A DNA stretch of 64,000 nucleotides from Bradyrhizobium sp. CB1717 (lineage in GTDB: Bacteria; Pseudomonadota; Alphaproteobacteria; Rhizobiales; Xanthobacteraceae), in the NCBI RefSeq assembly GCF_029714325.1, contig NZ_CP121666.1, positions 9,038,501-9,102,500 of the forward strand. Reading direction: 5' to 3'. The notes beneath the pieces are model-generated. The model ran no database searches and had not been told where the DNA came from. It saw nothing but the letters and a program-made list of their open reading frames with translations. Position numbers and translations under genes: made by a program. Positions 10,019-20,159 of this stretch are shown piece by piece (positions within the stretch are counted from its first letter, which is position 1; the number at the start of each line of letters is the position of its first letter).

Positions 10019-11166
10019 GACTTGCCACCAGCCGGGGCTTGCGCGGTCTGCGGAGCGACCTTGGCGCCGACGCGGGCACGCTGGATGCCGTTGACGATGA
10101 CGCGGTCGTCGGCCTTCAGGCCTTCGCGGATCACGCGCAGGCCTTCGTCGAGCGGCCCGAGCACGACCGGGCGCGCCTCGACCGTGTCATCAGGCTTGAC
10201 CACGAACACGATCTTGCGGGACTGGTCGGTCGCAACGGCGACGTCCGGGATCAGCAGCGCCTCGTAGGGCGCGCTGCCGATCAGGCGGACGCGACCGAAC
10301 TGGCCGGGCAGGATCGACAGATCGGTGTTCTTGATGACGGCACGGCTGCGCAGCGTGCCGGTGGAGACGTCGAGGCGGTTGTCGAGGAAGTTGATGGTAC
10401 CTTCATGCGACGGCTTGGTCTCGCCGGCGAGCGACACCTGCACCGGGTTTGCCGTATCGCGCGAGCTCGGACGCTTACCTTCGAACCACAGCTTGCTGTA
10501 TTTGATGAAGGTCGCCTCATCCATGTCGAAATAGACGTAGATCGGATCGAGCGCAACGATCGAGGTGAGCAGCGTCGAGGTGCCGGTATCGCTACCCTGC
10601 ACGAGATTGCCCGGGCTGACGAGATGGCGGCTGACGCGCCCGGTGAGCGGCGCGGTCACATGGGTGAATTCGATGTTGAGCCGTGCAGCCTTCAGCGCGC
10701 CCGCGGCCTGCACTTCCGCGGCATGCGCGGCCTGCAGGGCCTGGCGGCGCTGGTCGACGACCTGCTCGGACACGGCGCTGGTCTGCACCAGGTTCAGGCC
10801 GCGATCGAGCTCGCGCTTTGCAAGCTCGACCTTGGCGCGGGCGTCGGAGAGCTGGCCGTCCGCTTGTTCCGCCACCGCCTCGAACGGGCGCGGGTCGATC
10901 ACGTAGAGCAGGTCTCCCTGACGCACGATGGCGCCGTCCTGGAATTCGACCGAGTTGACGAAGCCGCCGACGCGCGGACGCACCTGGACTTCCTCGACCG
11001 CCTCGAAGCGGCCGGTGAACTCGTCCCAATCGGTGACGGTGCGCTTGACCGGCTGGGCGACGGTCACCGGCGCGGGCGGCGGCGCGGCGGCCTGCGAGGT
11101 CGGCTGTCCGCAACCGGCGAGGGCGAATGAAGTGGCGAGGAGGCCCGCTATTGCGCAATGCCGCAT
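10015..11166 (-). CDS. RND efflux periplasmic adaptor (membrane fusion) lipoprotein
   Basis: A 383-residue AcrA/MexA-type adaptor. From ATG at 11166 it starts with a short lipoprotein signal ending in the lipobox LAGC (residues 16-19), followed by hairpin and lipoyl-like segments (YVIDPRPFEAVAEQ, VTAPLTGRVSRHLVSPG) and a beta-barrel part. An upstream in-frame ATG at 11220, with AGGA about 12 bases before it, would give an over-long N-region, so 11166 is preferred. It is the first gene of the two-gene pump operon and is anchored in the inner membrane, linking the pump to an outer-membrane channel. No dedicated repressor gene lies beside it. Confidence 0.9.
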   Translation of the reverse strand: MRHCAIAGLLATSFALAGCGQPTSQAAAPPPAPVTVAQPVKRTVTDWDEFTGRFEAVEEVQVRPRVGGFVNSVEFQDGAIVRQGDLLYVIDPRPFEAVAEQADGQLSDARAKVELAKRELDRGLNLVQTSAVSEQVVDQRRQALQAAHAAEVQAAGALKAARLNIEFTHVTAPLTGRVSRHLVSPGNLVQGSDTGTSTLLTSIVALDPIYVYFDMDEATFIKYSKLWFEGKRPSSRDTANPVQVSLAGETKPSHEGTINFLDNRLDVSTGTLRSRAVIKNTDLSILPGQFGRVRLIGSAPYEALLIPDVAVATDQSRKIVFVVKPDDTVEARPVVLGPLDEGLRVIREGLKADDRVIVNGIQRARVGAKVAPQTAQAPAGGKS

Positions 11167-11594
11167 CTGAACGAAATCGTGCTTTTTGACAAATCGCTCG
11201 CTTCCGTCCGGTCCAATCATCCCAGGTCCTCACTCAAAAAACCGCGGAAAAAGCAGGGTGTTCGCCACCGCGCGGGCCCTACAGGATGGGCGGCAATGAT
11301 GAACACTTCAAGACCAATGCGCGTGCAATGCCCGCACGAGCGCCCTGGCCGGATGGCGGGTTGACAGGGGAGTTAGTCGGCCTCGCGCGCACCGATTAGT
11401 GGGCAAGACTCGAATGGACTTATTCGCGGGGCTCATGAATGGAGCGGGCACGATGACTACGGTGCAATCGGTGTCACCCTCCCCCTCCAGGGGAGGGTAA
11501 GAGCCGTGCCAGCGTCTTCGCGCATGACGGGCGGCGGCTGCTCGGCTAGACTTCTCCGTACAAAACAAAACGAATTTGTCCGGGGAGGACAGGC
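11167..11594. other. Intergenic region between the divergent efflux operon and the alcohol dehydrogenase operon
   Basis: A 428-base gap with no credible gene. It must hold both divergent promoters, but I cannot fix -35/-10 boxes. It contains a short hairpin at 11477-11497 (CCCTCCCC/GGGGAGGG) of a dispersed type, and a good Shine-Dalgarno (GGGGAGG) for the gene that starts at 11595. Confidence 0.6.
11477..11497. repeat. Short hairpin repeat, family F (CCCTCCCC/GGGGAGGG)
   Basis: Perfect 8-base arms around CTCCA. The identical 21-base element occurs again at 39365-39385. Confidence 0.7.
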
Positions 11595-12749
11595 GTGTAC
11601 CAGGGACGTGTCGTTTACGGCGCGATCGAGGAGGTCGTGTTCGGCCATCCTGCGGCCGGCGCGATCGCGGCGCAGATGGACCGGTTGGGAGCGCGCCGCG
11701 CCTTCCTGATGGTCTCAGGGACGCTGAACCGGCAGACCGACGAAATCGAGAAGATCAAGCAAGCTTTGGGTTCCCGTTGTGCCGGCCTGTTCGACGCGAT
11801 GCCGGCGCACACGCCGCGCGAGGCGGTGATCGCGGCTACTCGCGCGGCGCGCGAGGTGGCCGCCGACCTGATCGTCACCGTCGGCGGCGGCTCGATCACC
11901 GACGGCGCCAAGGCCGTGCAGCTCTGTCTTGCCAACGGCATCGATACGATCGACGGCATTGAGCGCATCCGCGTGCACAAGGGTGTCGCGCCCGAGATGA
12001 ATGCGCCGACCGTGCGCCAGGTCAGCGTGCCGACCACGATTGCCGGCGGCGAGTTCTCATCGATTGCCGGCGTCACCGACCGCAGCACCAATGTGAAGCA
12101 GATGCTGCGGCATCCGCTCACTGTGCCGCGCGCGACCATCCTCGACCCCGCTATCACCGTGCACACGCCGGAATGGCTGTTCCTCTCCACCGGCATCCGT
12201 GCCGTCGACCATTGCGTCGAGGCGATCTGCTCGCGCGAGACGCACCCTTACGCGGACGCGCAATCGGTCAAGGGCCTTGCCATGCTTGCCGATGCGCTGC
12301 CGCGGGTGAAGGCCGATTCCAGCGATCTCGATGCACGCATGGATGCGCAGATCGGAACCTGGCTGTCGATGGGCGCGCTCGCCGCCGGCGTGCCCATGGG
12401 CGCGAGCCACGGCATCGGCTACGTGCTGGGCGCGGCCTTCGGCGTGCCGCACGGCCACACCTCCTGCGTCATGCTGCCGGCGGTGATGCGCTGGAATGCG
12501 CGCGACAATGCCGAGCGGCAGATGATCGTTGCGGCCGCGATGGGTTTTCCCGGCCATAACGCCGCCGACGTGCTCGATGCCTTCATCCGCTCGCTCGGCA
12601 TGCCGCGCAGCCTCGCGGACGTGCACGTCTCGCCGGAGCATTTCGACGCCATCGCCGAACAGGCCATGCGCACGAACTGGATCCCGCGCAACCCGCGCAA
12701 GATCGACGGCCCCGCCGACATCAAGGAAATCCTGTTTCTCGCCGCATGA
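11595..12749 (+). CDS. Iron-containing alcohol dehydrogenase / maleylacetate reductase-like enzyme
   Basis: A 384-residue group III dehydrogenase. The cofactor-binding glycine strip is VTVGGGSITDGAK (about residues 95-107). Metal-binding histidines appear in GASHGIGYVLG (His272) and PHGHTS (His286, His288), with VDHCVEA upstream. The wording GASHGIGYVLGAAFGVPHGH is closest in my memory to maleylacetate reductases, which close aromatic ring-cleavage pathways, but a true alcohol dehydrogenase role is possible. The start is GTG at 11595 behind GGGGAGG. It is followed after 17 bases by an acyl-CoA synthetase, so the two are probably one transcript, perhaps with the ABC importer downstream. Confidence 0.85.
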   Translation: MYQGRVVYGAIEEVVFGHPAAGAIAAQMDRLGARRAFLMVSGTLNRQTDEIEKIKQALGSRCAGLFDAMPAHTPREAVIAATRAAREVAADLIVTVGGGSITDGAKAVQLCLANGIDTIDGIERIRVHKGVAPEMNAPTVRQVSVPTTIAGGEFSSIAGVTDRSTNVKQMLRHPLTVPRATILDPAITVHTPEWLFLSTGIRAVDHCVEAICSRETHPYADAQSVKGLAMLADALPRVKADSSDLDARMDAQIGTWLSMGALAAGVPMGASHGIGYVLGAAFGVPHGHTSCVMLPAVMRWNARDNAERQMIVAAAMGFPGHNAADVLDAFIRSLGMPRSLADVHVSPEHFDAIAEQAMRTNWIPRNPRKIDGPADIKEILFLAA

Positions 12750-12766
12750 TCCAAGCCGGAGGATAG

Positions 12767-14317
12767 ATGTACACTGGTCACCATGCCCGCCTGCGTCCGC
12801 TGCAGCCTGCATTCATCATGGCGGCGACTGGCGAGGCCGTCACCTATCGCGAGCTGGACGCACGCAGCAATCGCCTCGCGCATCTGTTCCGCAAGCACGG
12901 CCTGAAGCGGCTCGACCACTATTCGATCTTCATGGAGAACAATTCGCGCTATCTCGAAGCCTGCGGCGCGGGCGAGCGGTCCGGGCTGTACTACACCTGC
13001 ATCAACTCCTTCCTGACGCCGGGCGAGCTCGCCTATCTCCTCGTCAACAGCCAGTCGAAGATCCTGATCACGTCGGTGGCGAAGCTCGACATCGCGCGCG
13101 AGGCGATCGAGGCCTGCCCTGAGGTCAAGCTCTGCATCGTCGCCGATGGTCCCGGCGAGAGCGAGCGCATCGTCGGTCTCGCGGATGTCACTGCCAATCT
13201 GCCGAAGACGCCGATCGCCGATGAGTGGCTCGGCACGGCGATGCTTTATTCCTCCGGCACGACGGGACGGCCGAAGGGCATTTTGCGGCCGCTGCCGGAG
13301 GAGCCGCCAAAGCACAATCTGCCGCTGTTCGATTTCCTCACCAAGCTGTGGCACTACCGCGAGGGCATGGTCTACCTCTCGCCGGCCCCGCTCTATCACT
13401 CGGCGCCGCAGGCTGCCGTCAATCTCACGATCCGCATGGGCGGCACCGTGATCATCATGGAGAGCTTCGATCCCGAACGCTATCTCCAGCTCGTCGAGCA
13501 ATGGGGCATCACCCACACCCAGCTGGTGCCGACGATGTTCTCGCGGATGCTGAAGCTGCCGGAGGAGGTGCGCCAGCGCTACGACCTGTCGTCGCTCGAG
13601 ATCGCGATCCATGCCGCGGCGCCCTGCCCGGCCTTGGTCAAGGACGACATCATCAAATGGTGGGGTCCGATCATCCACGAATATTATGGCGCCACCGAAG
13701 GCCTCGGCTTCACCGCCTGCAACAGCGAGGAATGGCTTAGCCATCGCGGCACCGTCGGCAAGGTACTGCTGGGCGACCTCCATATTCTCGACGAGAACAT
13801 GAATCCGTGCCCGACCGGGACGTCCGGGCAAGTGTGGTTCAAGACGGGATCGCCGTTCGAATATTTCAACGATCCGGAGAAGACCAAGGAGGCGCGCTCG
13901 GCCGATGGCAGCATGAGCACGGTCGGTGACGTCGGCTATGTCGACGCCGACCGCTTCCTCTATCTGACCGACCGCGCGACCTTCATGATCATCTCGGGCG
14001 GGGTGAACATCTATCCGCAGGAATGCGAGAACCTGCTGATCACTCACCCGAAGGTCGCCGATGCCGCGGTGTTCGGCGTGCCCAATCCCGATCTCGGCGA
14101 AGAGGTGAAGGCGGTGGTGCAGCCGATGCCCGGCGTAAGGCCGGGCGAGGCGCTCGCAGAAGAGCTGATCGCGTTCTGCGGCCAACAGCTGTCGCGGCAG
14201 AAGGTGCCGCGCTCGGTGGACTTCGAGAAGGAACTGCCGCGGCTGCCCACGGGCAAGCTGTACAAGCGGCTGCTGCGGGATCGGTATTGGGGGAACAAGA
14301 CATCGCGGATTGTGTGA
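12767..14317 (+). CDS. Acyl-CoA synthetase (AMP-forming)
   Basis: A 516-residue ANL-superfamily enzyme that would activate a carboxylic acid with ATP and CoA. The P-loop-like motif YSSGTTGRPKG is near residues 160-171, YGATEG in the middle, the hinge and TGDVGYVD-type region as STVGDVGYVD, and the C-terminal catalytic lysine in PTGKLYKR (about Lys497). The start ATG at 12767 has GGAGGA six bases upstream. Sitting between a dehydrogenase and a family-5 ABC importer, it probably activates an acid that the importer delivers. The chain length or ring of the substrate cannot be deduced. Confidence 0.88.
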   Translation: MYTGHHARLRPLQPAFIMAATGEAVTYRELDARSNRLAHLFRKHGLKRLDHYSIFMENNSRYLEACGAGERSGLYYTCINSFLTPGELAYLLVNSQSKILITSVAKLDIAREAIEACPEVKLCIVADGPGESERIVGLADVTANLPKTPIADEWLGTAMLYSSGTTGRPKGILRPLPEEPPKHNLPLFDFLTKLWHYREGMVYLSPAPLYHSAPQAAVNLTIRMGGTVIIMESFDPERYLQLVEQWGITHTQLVPTMFSRMLKLPEEVRQRYDLSSLEIAIHAAAPCPALVKDDIIKWWGPIIHEYYGATEGLGFTACNSEEWLSHRGTVGKVLLGDLHILDENMNPCPTGTSGQVWFKTGSPFEYFNDPEKTKEARSADGSMSTVGDVGYVDADRFLYLTDRATFMIISGGVNIYPQECENLLITHPKVADAAVFGVPNPDLGEEVKAVVQPMPGVRPGEALAEELIAFCGQQLSRQKVPRSVDFEKELPRLPTGKLYKRLLRDRYWGNKTSRIV

Positions 14318-14684
14318 GGTCTTCACCGCCTCTCCCCGCGTGCGGGAGAGGCCGAAATTCAAGCGCAGCTTGAATTTCGGGTGAGGGGAGCTTCCGCGAA
14401 CCCAACTCTCACCGTCGCCGCGGAGACTACCCCTCACCCCAACCCTCTCCCCGCAAGCGGGGCGAGGGAGCGCACCTTCGCCGCAGTTCCAGCAACGCGA
14501 GCACACGATGTCCGTTCGCACCTGCACTCTCACATTGTGAGAGAGTGAAACCTGCGGCCTTACGTCATCCGAATTGCCGAGAGCGCAGCTGGCCTTGCCC
14601 GTTGCCTCGCTGCACCTGCCTCGCTATCGTCCTGACAAACAGGCCGGAAAAGGCCCAAGAGACTAATGTCCAGGGAGGACGAGG
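14318..14684. repeat. Intergenic region with family F hairpins and a perfect 13-bp inverted repeat
   Basis: This 367-base gap has no gene. It holds CCTCTCCCCGCG/TGCGGGAGAGG at 14329-14351, then a perfect inverted repeat CCGAAATTCAAGC/GCTTGAATTTCGG with a 3-base loop at 14352-14380. A second cluster CCTCTCCCCGCAAGCGGGGCG follows near 14450-14475. These are dispersed repeat units and may act as transcript-processing or termination hairpins after the synthetase gene. CCAGGGAGGACGAGG provides the Shine-Dalgarno for the next gene. Confidence 0.75.
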
Positions 14685-16283
14685 ATGCGGAGCGTGCGGG
14701 CGCTCGCCGCGACGGCGGCGCTATCTTTGCTGGCGTTTTCGACCATTGCATTCGCCGGCGGGCCCAAGCAGGGCGGTATCCTGCGGATGTATCATCGCGA
14801 CAGCCCCGGCAATGCCTCGATCCATGAAGGCGCGACCTACTCGCTCAATGTTCCCTTCATGCCCGTGTTCAACAACCTCGTCATCTACAAGCAGGACGAG
14901 GCGCAGAACAGGATGGACAACATCCTTCCGGAACTCGCCGAGAGCTGGGCCTGGGTCAACGACAACAAGACCCTGACCTTCAAGCTGCGCCAGGGCGTCA
15001 AATGGCACGACGGCAAGCCGTTCACCTCGGCGGACGTCAAATGCACCTTCGACATGCTGATGGGCAAGGCGCAGCAGAAGTTCCGGCAGAACCCGCGCAA
15101 GACCTGGTACGAGCAGGTCAACGACATCTCGACCAATGGCGACTTCGAGGTCTCGTTCAACCTGAAGCGGCCGCAGCCCTCGCTGCTGGCGCTGCTCGCC
15201 TCGGGCTATACCCCGGTCTATCCCTGCCACGTCTCGCCGGGCGACATGCGCACGCACCCGATCGGCACCGGCCCGTTCAAATTCGTCGAGTTCAAGGCCA
15301 ATGAATCGATCAAGCTGACGCGCAACACGGATTACTGGCGCGAGGGCCGACCCTATCTCGACGGCATCGAGTTCACCATCATCCCGAACCGTTCGACCGC
15401 CATTCTCGCCTTCGTCGCCGGCAAGTTCGACATGACGTTCCCGACCGAGGTCAGCATTCCGCTTCTGAAGGACGTCAAGTCGCAGGCGCCGAACGCGGTC
15501 TGCGTGGTGGAACCCAACAACGTCGCCACCAACATCATCGTCAATTCGAGCGCGCCGCCGTTCGACAACATCGACATCCGCCGCGCCATGGCGCTGGCGC
15601 TCGACCGCAAGGCCTTCATCTCGATCATGTTCGAGGGCCAGGGCGACGTCGGCGGCACCCTGCTGCCGCCGCCCAACGGGCTGTGGGGCATGCCGAAGGA
15701 GATGCTCGAGACCATCCCCGGCTACGGCCCCGACGTGAAGGCCAACCGCGAGGAGGCGAAGAAGCTGATGCAGAAGGCCGGCTACGGGCCGGACAAGCAT
15801 CTCGCCGTCAAGATCTCGACCCGCAACATCCCGGTCTATCGTGACCCCGCGGTGATCCTGATCGACCAACTCAAGAGCATCTATATCGACGGCGAGCTCG
15901 ACGTGGTCGAGACCGCGAACTGGTTCCCGAAGATCGCGCGCAAGGATTACATGCTCGGGCTCAACCTGACCGGCAACGCCGTCGACGATCCCGACCAGTC
16001 CTTCTACGAGAACTATTCCTGCGGCTCCGAGCGCAACTACACCAATTACTGCAACAAGGAGATCGAAAAACTGTTCGACGTGCAGTCGCAGGAGACGGAT
16101 ATCGCCAAACGCAAGAAACTGGTGTGGGACATCGACAAGAAGTTGCAGGAGGACGTGGCACGCCCGATCATCTTCCACGCGCGTACCGGCAGCTGCTGGC
16201 AGCCCTATGTGAAGGGCGTGACGATCATGTCGAACAGCTCGTATAACGGCTACCGCTACGAGGATGTCTGGATGGACAAGTAG
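14685..16283 (+). CDS. ABC transporter substrate-binding protein, family 5 (peptide/nickel type)
   Basis: A 532-residue binding protein with a signal peptide (residues 1-24, ending IAFAG). The family-5 hallmarks are the early block PELAESWAWVNDNKTLTFKLRQGVKWHDGKPFTSADVK and, further on, HPIGTGPFKFVEF with the central RNTDYWREGRPYLDGIEF. It heads a complete importer of binding protein, two permeases and two ATPases in the same direction. Family members bind peptides, opines, nickel or glycosides. The linked dehydrogenase and acyl-CoA synthetase hint at a carboxylated ligand rather than a peptide, but that is inference from position only. Confidence 0.92.
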   Translation: MRSVRALAATAALSLLAFSTIAFAGGPKQGGILRMYHRDSPGNASIHEGATYSLNVPFMPVFNNLVIYKQDEAQNRMDNILPELAESWAWVNDNKTLTFKLRQGVKWHDGKPFTSADVKCTFDMLMGKAQQKFRQNPRKTWYEQVNDISTNGDFEVSFNLKRPQPSLLALLASGYTPVYPCHVSPGDMRTHPIGTGPFKFVEFKANESIKLTRNTDYWREGRPYLDGIEFTIIPNRSTAILAFVAGKFDMTFPTEVSIPLLKDVKSQAPNAVCVVEPNNVATNIIVNSSAPPFDNIDIRRAMALALDRKAFISIMFEGQGDVGGTLLPPPNGLWGMPKEMLETIPGYGPDVKANREEAKKLMQKAGYGPDKHLAVKISTRNIPVYRDPAVILIDQLKSIYIDGELDVVETANWFPKIARKDYMLGLNLTGNAVDDPDQSFYENYSCGSERNYTNYCNKEIEKLFDVQSQETDIAKRKKLVWDIDKKLQEDVARPIIFHARTGSCWQPYVKGVTIMSNSSYNGYRYEDVWMDK

Positions 16284-16318
16284 CGCAGGCGGCTGACGGG
16301 TTCGGCAGGAGGCGAAGG

Positions 16319-17266
16319 ATGTTTGCCTATCTGGTGCGGCGCCTGTTCCTGATGCTCGTGACCCTGTTCGGGATCTCGGTCGTCATCTTCTTCCTGCTGC
16401 GCATCGTGCCCGGCAACATCGTTGACATCCTGTTCGCCGCGGCCGGCTATGTCGATCCCGCCGACAAGGCCAACCTCGAAAAGGAACTCGGCATCGACCA
16501 GCCGCTGATCGTGCAATACTGGCACTGGATCAGCGGTTTTCTGCGCGGTGATTTCGGCTACTCCTATGTGTCGGAGAAGCCCGCGCTGCAGGAGATTTTG
16601 CCGCGGATTCCGATCACGGCGCGGCTCGCCGGGCTGGCGCTGCTGTTCTCGGCATCGATCGGCATTCCCTTGGGCGTCATCAGCGCAGTCAAGCAGGGCA
16701 CGCGGCTGGACTACGCGCTGCGCGTCGTCAGCCTCAGCGGCCTGTCGCTGCCCTCGTTCTGGCTTGGCCTGCTCATCCTCACCGCGGCGGTGGCGATGTT
16801 CGGCCAGATCCCGATCTTCAATCCCAATCCCAAGACCTGGCTCGAAGCGTTCGCGACCTACGCCGTGCCGGCCGCCGCCGTCGGCTTCCGCAGCGCGGCG
16901 CTGACCATGCGCATCACGCGATCCTCGATGCTGGAGGTGCTGCGGCAGGACTATATCCGCACCGCGCGCGCCAAGGGCGCCTCCGATGCCGCCGTGAACT
17001 ATCACCACGCGCTCAAGAACGCGATCCTGCCCGTCATCACCGTGATCGGCATCGAAGCGGCGTTCCTGATCGGCGGCCTGATCGTCACCGAGACCGTATT
17101 CAACATCCCCGGCGTCGCCCGCTTCCTGGTCGAGGCGATCCGCTGGCGCGACTATCCGATCGTGCAGAACCTCGTGATGTTCATTGCCGTCGTGGTGGTG
17201 TTCGCGAATTTCACCGTCGACATGCTCTACGCGGTGTTCGATCCGCGGATCAGGTACACGGATTAG
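16319..17266 (+). CDS. ABC transporter permease, DppB/OppB type
   Basis: A 315-residue inner-membrane permease with about six helices. It opens with MFAYLVRRLFLMLVTLFGISVVIFFLLRIVPG, the standard DppB start. The EAA-type loop for ATPase contact is DYIRTARAKGASDAAVNYHHALKNAILPV (about residues 211-240). ATG at 16319 follows AGGAGGCGAAGG closely. It pairs with the DppC-type permease that starts ten bases after its stop. Confidence 0.93.
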   Translation: MFAYLVRRLFLMLVTLFGISVVIFFLLRIVPGNIVDILFAAAGYVDPADKANLEKELGIDQPLIVQYWHWISGFLRGDFGYSYVSEKPALQEILPRIPITARLAGLALLFSASIGIPLGVISAVKQGTRLDYALRVVSLSGLSLPSFWLGLLILTAAVAMFGQIPIFNPNPKTWLEAFATYAVPAAAVGFRSAALTMRITRSSMLEVLRQDYIRTARAKGASDAAVNYHHALKNAILPVITVIGIEAAFLIGGLIVTETVFNIPGVARFLVEAIRWRDYPIVQNLVMFIAVVVVFANFTVDMLYAVFDPRIRYTD

Positions 17267-17275
17267 GAGAGCCGC

Positions 17276-18169
17276 TTGGCCGCAATCGACTTCGACGTTG
17301 AACTGAGGCGGGCCGGGGCGTATGCGACCGGCGGGTGGCGGCGCGTGCTGTTCATGGCGCAGCGGCATGTGCTGGGCGCGGCCGGGCTCGTGATCATGAC
17401 GGTGTTCGTGCTCACGGCCATCTTTGCCGATTTCATCGCGCGCTATGATCCCCTCACGGTCGATTCCGCCCGCGCGCTGGCGCGCCCGAGTCTCGCGCAC
17501 TGGATGGGGACGGATTCCTTCGGCCGCGACGTGTTCAGCCGCATCATCCACGGCGCGCGCATTTCGCTGGCCGTCGGCATCGGCTCGACCGCGCTCGGCG
17601 GCACGATCGGCGTCATCGTCGGGCTCACCTCCGGTTATCTCTCCGGCTGGGTCGATCTGGTGTTCCAGCGCGTCTCCGACGTGCTGCAGGCGCTGCCGTT
17701 GCTGGTCCTCGCCCTGATCATGACGGCGGCCCTCGGCCCTACACTGCCGAATGTCATCATCGCCATCGCCATTCCGCTGATTCCGACGGTGTCGCGCGTC
17801 ATCCGGGCCAACACGCTGGCGCTGCGCGAGCAGCCCTTCGTCGAAGCCGCCAAGTCGATCGGCATGAGCGATATGCGCATCGCGCTCCGCCACGTGCTTC
17901 CGAACACGCTGGCGCCGCTGATCGTGCTCGCCACCGCCCAGCTCGGCTCGACCATCCTCACCGAGGCCTCGCTCTCCTTCCTCGGCCTCGGCATTCCCGA
18001 GCCTTATCCGTCATGGGGCCGCATGCTCTCCGAATCCGCCGCCGAATATGTCCGCACCGCGCCGTGGCTGGTGATCTTCCCCGGCATCGCGATCAGCCTC
18101 GCCGTGTTCGGCGCCAATTTGTTCGGTGACGCCCTGCGCGACATCCTCGATCCCCGGCAGCGCGGCTGA
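17276..18169 (+). CDS. ABC transporter permease, DppC/OppC type
   Basis: A 297-residue second permease of the family-5 importer. It shows the DppC hallmarks [21 protein letters not shown] (about residues 76-96), the coupling loop [23 protein letters not shown] and the end block [18 protein letters not shown]. The start is TTG at 17276 with GGAGA ten bases upstream; no better ATG exists nearby. Its stop TGA shares one base with the next ATG (TGATG), indicating coupled translation. Confidence 0.93.
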   Translation: MAAIDFDVELRRAGAYATGGWRRVLFMAQRHVLGAAGLVIMTVFVLTAIFADFIARYDPLTVDSARALARPSLAHWMGTDSFGRDVFSRIIHGARISLAVGIGSTALGGTIGVIVGLTSGYLSGWVDLVFQRVSDVLQALPLLVLALIMTAALGPTLPNVIIAIAIPLIPTVSRVIRANTLALREQPFVEAAKSIGMSDMRIALRHVLPNTLAPLIVLATAQLGSTILTEASLSFLGLGIPEPYPSWGRMLSESAAEYVRTAPWLVIFPGIAISLAVFGANLFGDALRDILDPRQRG

Positions 18170-19176
18170 TGGCACAGAAATCCGACATCGTGCTCGAGGT
18201 GCAGAACCTGAAGACCGTGTTCTTCACCAACTCCGGCCTGTTCAAAGCGGTGGACGACGTCTCCTTCACCGTGAAGCGCGGGGAAACGCTGGCGATCGTC
18301 GGCGAGTCCGGCTGCGGCAAGAGCGTCACTGCGCTGTCCCTGATGCGCCTCGTGCCCGATCCGCCCGGCCGTATCGTCGGCGGCTCCGTGACGCTCGAAG
18401 GCACCGACCTGCTGGCGCTGGATGAAACGCAGATGCGCGCCGTCAGGGGCAATCGCATCTCCATGATCTTCCAGGAACCGATGACCTCGCTCAATCCGGT
18501 GATGCGGATCGGCGACCAGATCGTCGAGGCCGTGCGGCTGCACCGGAACATCTCGTCGAAGGAAGCGCAGGGCATCGCCGTCGAGATGCTGCGGCTGGTA
18601 CGCATCCCCGAACCGGCGCGGCGTGCGCGCGAATATCCGCACCAGCTCTCCGGCGGCATGCGCCAGCGCGCCATGATCGCGATGGCGCTGGCGTGCCGGC
18701 CGGCGCTGCTGATCGCGGACGAGCCGACAACTGCGCTCGACGTCACCATCCAGGCGCAAATCCTGGCGCTGATCCTCGACCTGCAGAAGGAGCTCGGCAC
18801 CGGCCTCGTCCTCATCACGCACGATCTCGGCGTGGTCGCGCAGACTGCGCAGCGCGTGATCGTGATGTATGCGGGGCGTAAAGTCGAGGAAGCCAGCGTC
18901 GAGGCGTTGTTCGCAGCACCAAAGCATCCCTACACGCGCGGGCTGATGGCCTCGATCCCGGCCGTCCCTGCATCCGGCGTCCCCGCACAGGCGCGGCTGA
19001 ACGAAATTCCCGGCACCGTGCCTTCGCTGGTGCGGCTGCCGAAGGGCTGCGCCTTCGCGCCGCGCTGCAAGCTCGCGATCAAGCGCTGTGAGGCCGAGTA
19101 TCCACCGCTGGCGGATTGGGGCGGCGGCCATCTCGCGGCGTGCTGGCGCGCGGAAGAAGTCGCGGAGGTGGCATGA
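18169..19176 (+). CDS. ABC transporter ATP-binding protein, DppD/OppD type
   Basis: A 335-residue ATPase. Walker A GESGCGKS is at residues 45-52, the Q-loop at [14 protein letters not shown], the signature LSGGMRQR, Walker [14 protein letters not shown] and the H-loop [10 protein letters not shown]. The C-terminal oligopeptide-transporter extension with paired cysteines ([15 protein letters not shown]) is present. In known Dpp/Opp ATPases this region can carry an iron-sulphur cluster. It overlaps both neighbours by one and four bases. Confidence 0.94.
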   Translation: MAQKSDIVLEVQNLKTVFFTNSGLFKAVDDVSFTVKRGETLAIVGESGCGKSVTALSLMRLVPDPPGRIVGGSVTLEGTDLLALDETQMRAVRGNRISMIFQEPMTSLNPVMRIGDQIVEAVRLHRNISSKEAQGIAVEMLRLVRIPEPARRAREYPHQLSGGMRQRAMIAMALACRPALLIADEPTTALDVTIQAQILALILDLQKELGTGLVLITHDLGVVAQTAQRVIVMYAGRKVEEASVEALFAAPKHPYTRGLMASIPAVPASGVPAQARLNEIPGTVPSLVRLPKGCAFAPRCKLAIKRCEAEYPPLADWGGGHLAACWRAEEVAEVA

Positions 19177-20159
19177 CCGAGACGCTGCTCGAAGTCACCG
19201 AACTCAAAAAGCACTACCCGGTGCGCGCCGGCGTGCTGCGCCGGCAGGTCGGCACCGTGCATGCGGTGGATGGCGTCTCGTTCTCGCTTGGCGCCGGCGA
19301 GACGCTGGGCCTCGTCGGCGAGTCCGGCTGCGGCAAGTCGACGGTGGCGCGCAGCGTGCTGCGGCTGGTCGAGCCGACCTCGGGCCAGATCCGTCTCGAC
19401 GGCGAGGACATCACACACCTCTCGAAGACGGCGCTGCGCCCGCACCGCCGCTCGATGCAGATCGTGTTCCAGGATCCCTTTGCCTCGCTCAACCCGCGTA
19501 TGACCGCGGGCGACATCGTCGGCGAGCCGCTGGCCGTGCACGGGCTTGCAAGCGGCAAGGAGCTGGAGACGCGCGTCGCGAGGCTGTTCGAGCAAGTGGG
19601 CCTGCGGCCCGACCAGATGCAAAATTTCCCGCATCAGTTTTCGGGCGGCCAGCGCCAGCGTATCTGCATCGCACGCGCGCTTGCGCTCGAGCCGCGCCTG
19701 ATCGTCTGCGACGAGCCGGTGTCCGCGCTCGACGTCTCGATCCAGGCGCAGGTGATCAACCTGTTGATCGACCTGCAGCGCCAGCATGGTTTCTCCTATC
19801 TCTTCATCGCCCACGACCTCGCCGTGGTCGCGCATATCAGCCACCGCGTCGCCGTGATGTATCTCGGCCGTATCGTCGAGATCGCCGACAAGGACGAGCT
19901 GTTCCGCAATCCCAGGCATCCCTATACGCAGGCCCTGCTCGCGTCCGTTCCGATTGCCAATCCGCTCGCGAAGAAGCTGGCGCCGCTGGTGGACGGCGAT
20001 GTGCCGAGCCCGGTCAATCCGCCCTCGGGCTGCGCATTCCACACCCGCTGCCGGTTTGCGATGGAGCGGTGCAAGATGGAGCGGCCGGCGCTGGTGGATG
20101 CAGACGACGGGCATCAAGTGGCGTGTCTGCTCAATGACGGGACGGGGCGCGGTCAGTAG
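19173..20159 (+). CDS. ABC transporter ATP-binding protein, DppF/OppF type
   Basis: A 328-residue partner ATPase. Walker A is GESGCGKST, the Q-loop [14 protein letters not shown], the signature FSGGQRQR, Walker [14 protein letters not shown] and the H-loop [10 protein letters not shown], ending in the usual C-terminal cysteine region ([16 protein letters not shown]). ATG at 19173, overlapping the DppD stop as ATGA, was chosen over an in-frame start at 19116 because it gives the normal N-terminus ([17 protein letters not shown]). Its 3' end overlaps the convergent ceramidase-like gene by 29 bases. Confidence 0.94.
   Translation: MTETLLEVTELKKHYPVRAGVLRRQVGTVHAVDGVSFSLGAGETLGLVGESGCGKSTVARSVLRLVEPTSGQIRLDGEDITHLSKTALRPHRRSMQIVFQDPFASLNPRMTAGDIVGEPLAVHGLASGKELETRVARLFEQVGLRPDQMQNFPHQFSGGQRQRICIARALALEPRLIVCDEPVSALDVSIQAQVINLLIDLQRQHGFSYLFIAHDLAVVAHISHRVAVMYLGRIVEIADKDELFRNPRHPYTQALLASVPIANPLAKKLAPLVDGDVPSPVNPPSGCAFHTRCRFAMERCKMERPALVDADDGHQVACLLNDGTGRGQ

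Noticed and set aside
8384..10267. 627-codon open frame on the plus strand opposite the RND pump
   Set aside because: It is the antisense of a clear RND transporter; its translation is Arg/Asp/Glu/Gly-rich without motifs, as expected for reverse frames of GC-rich genes.
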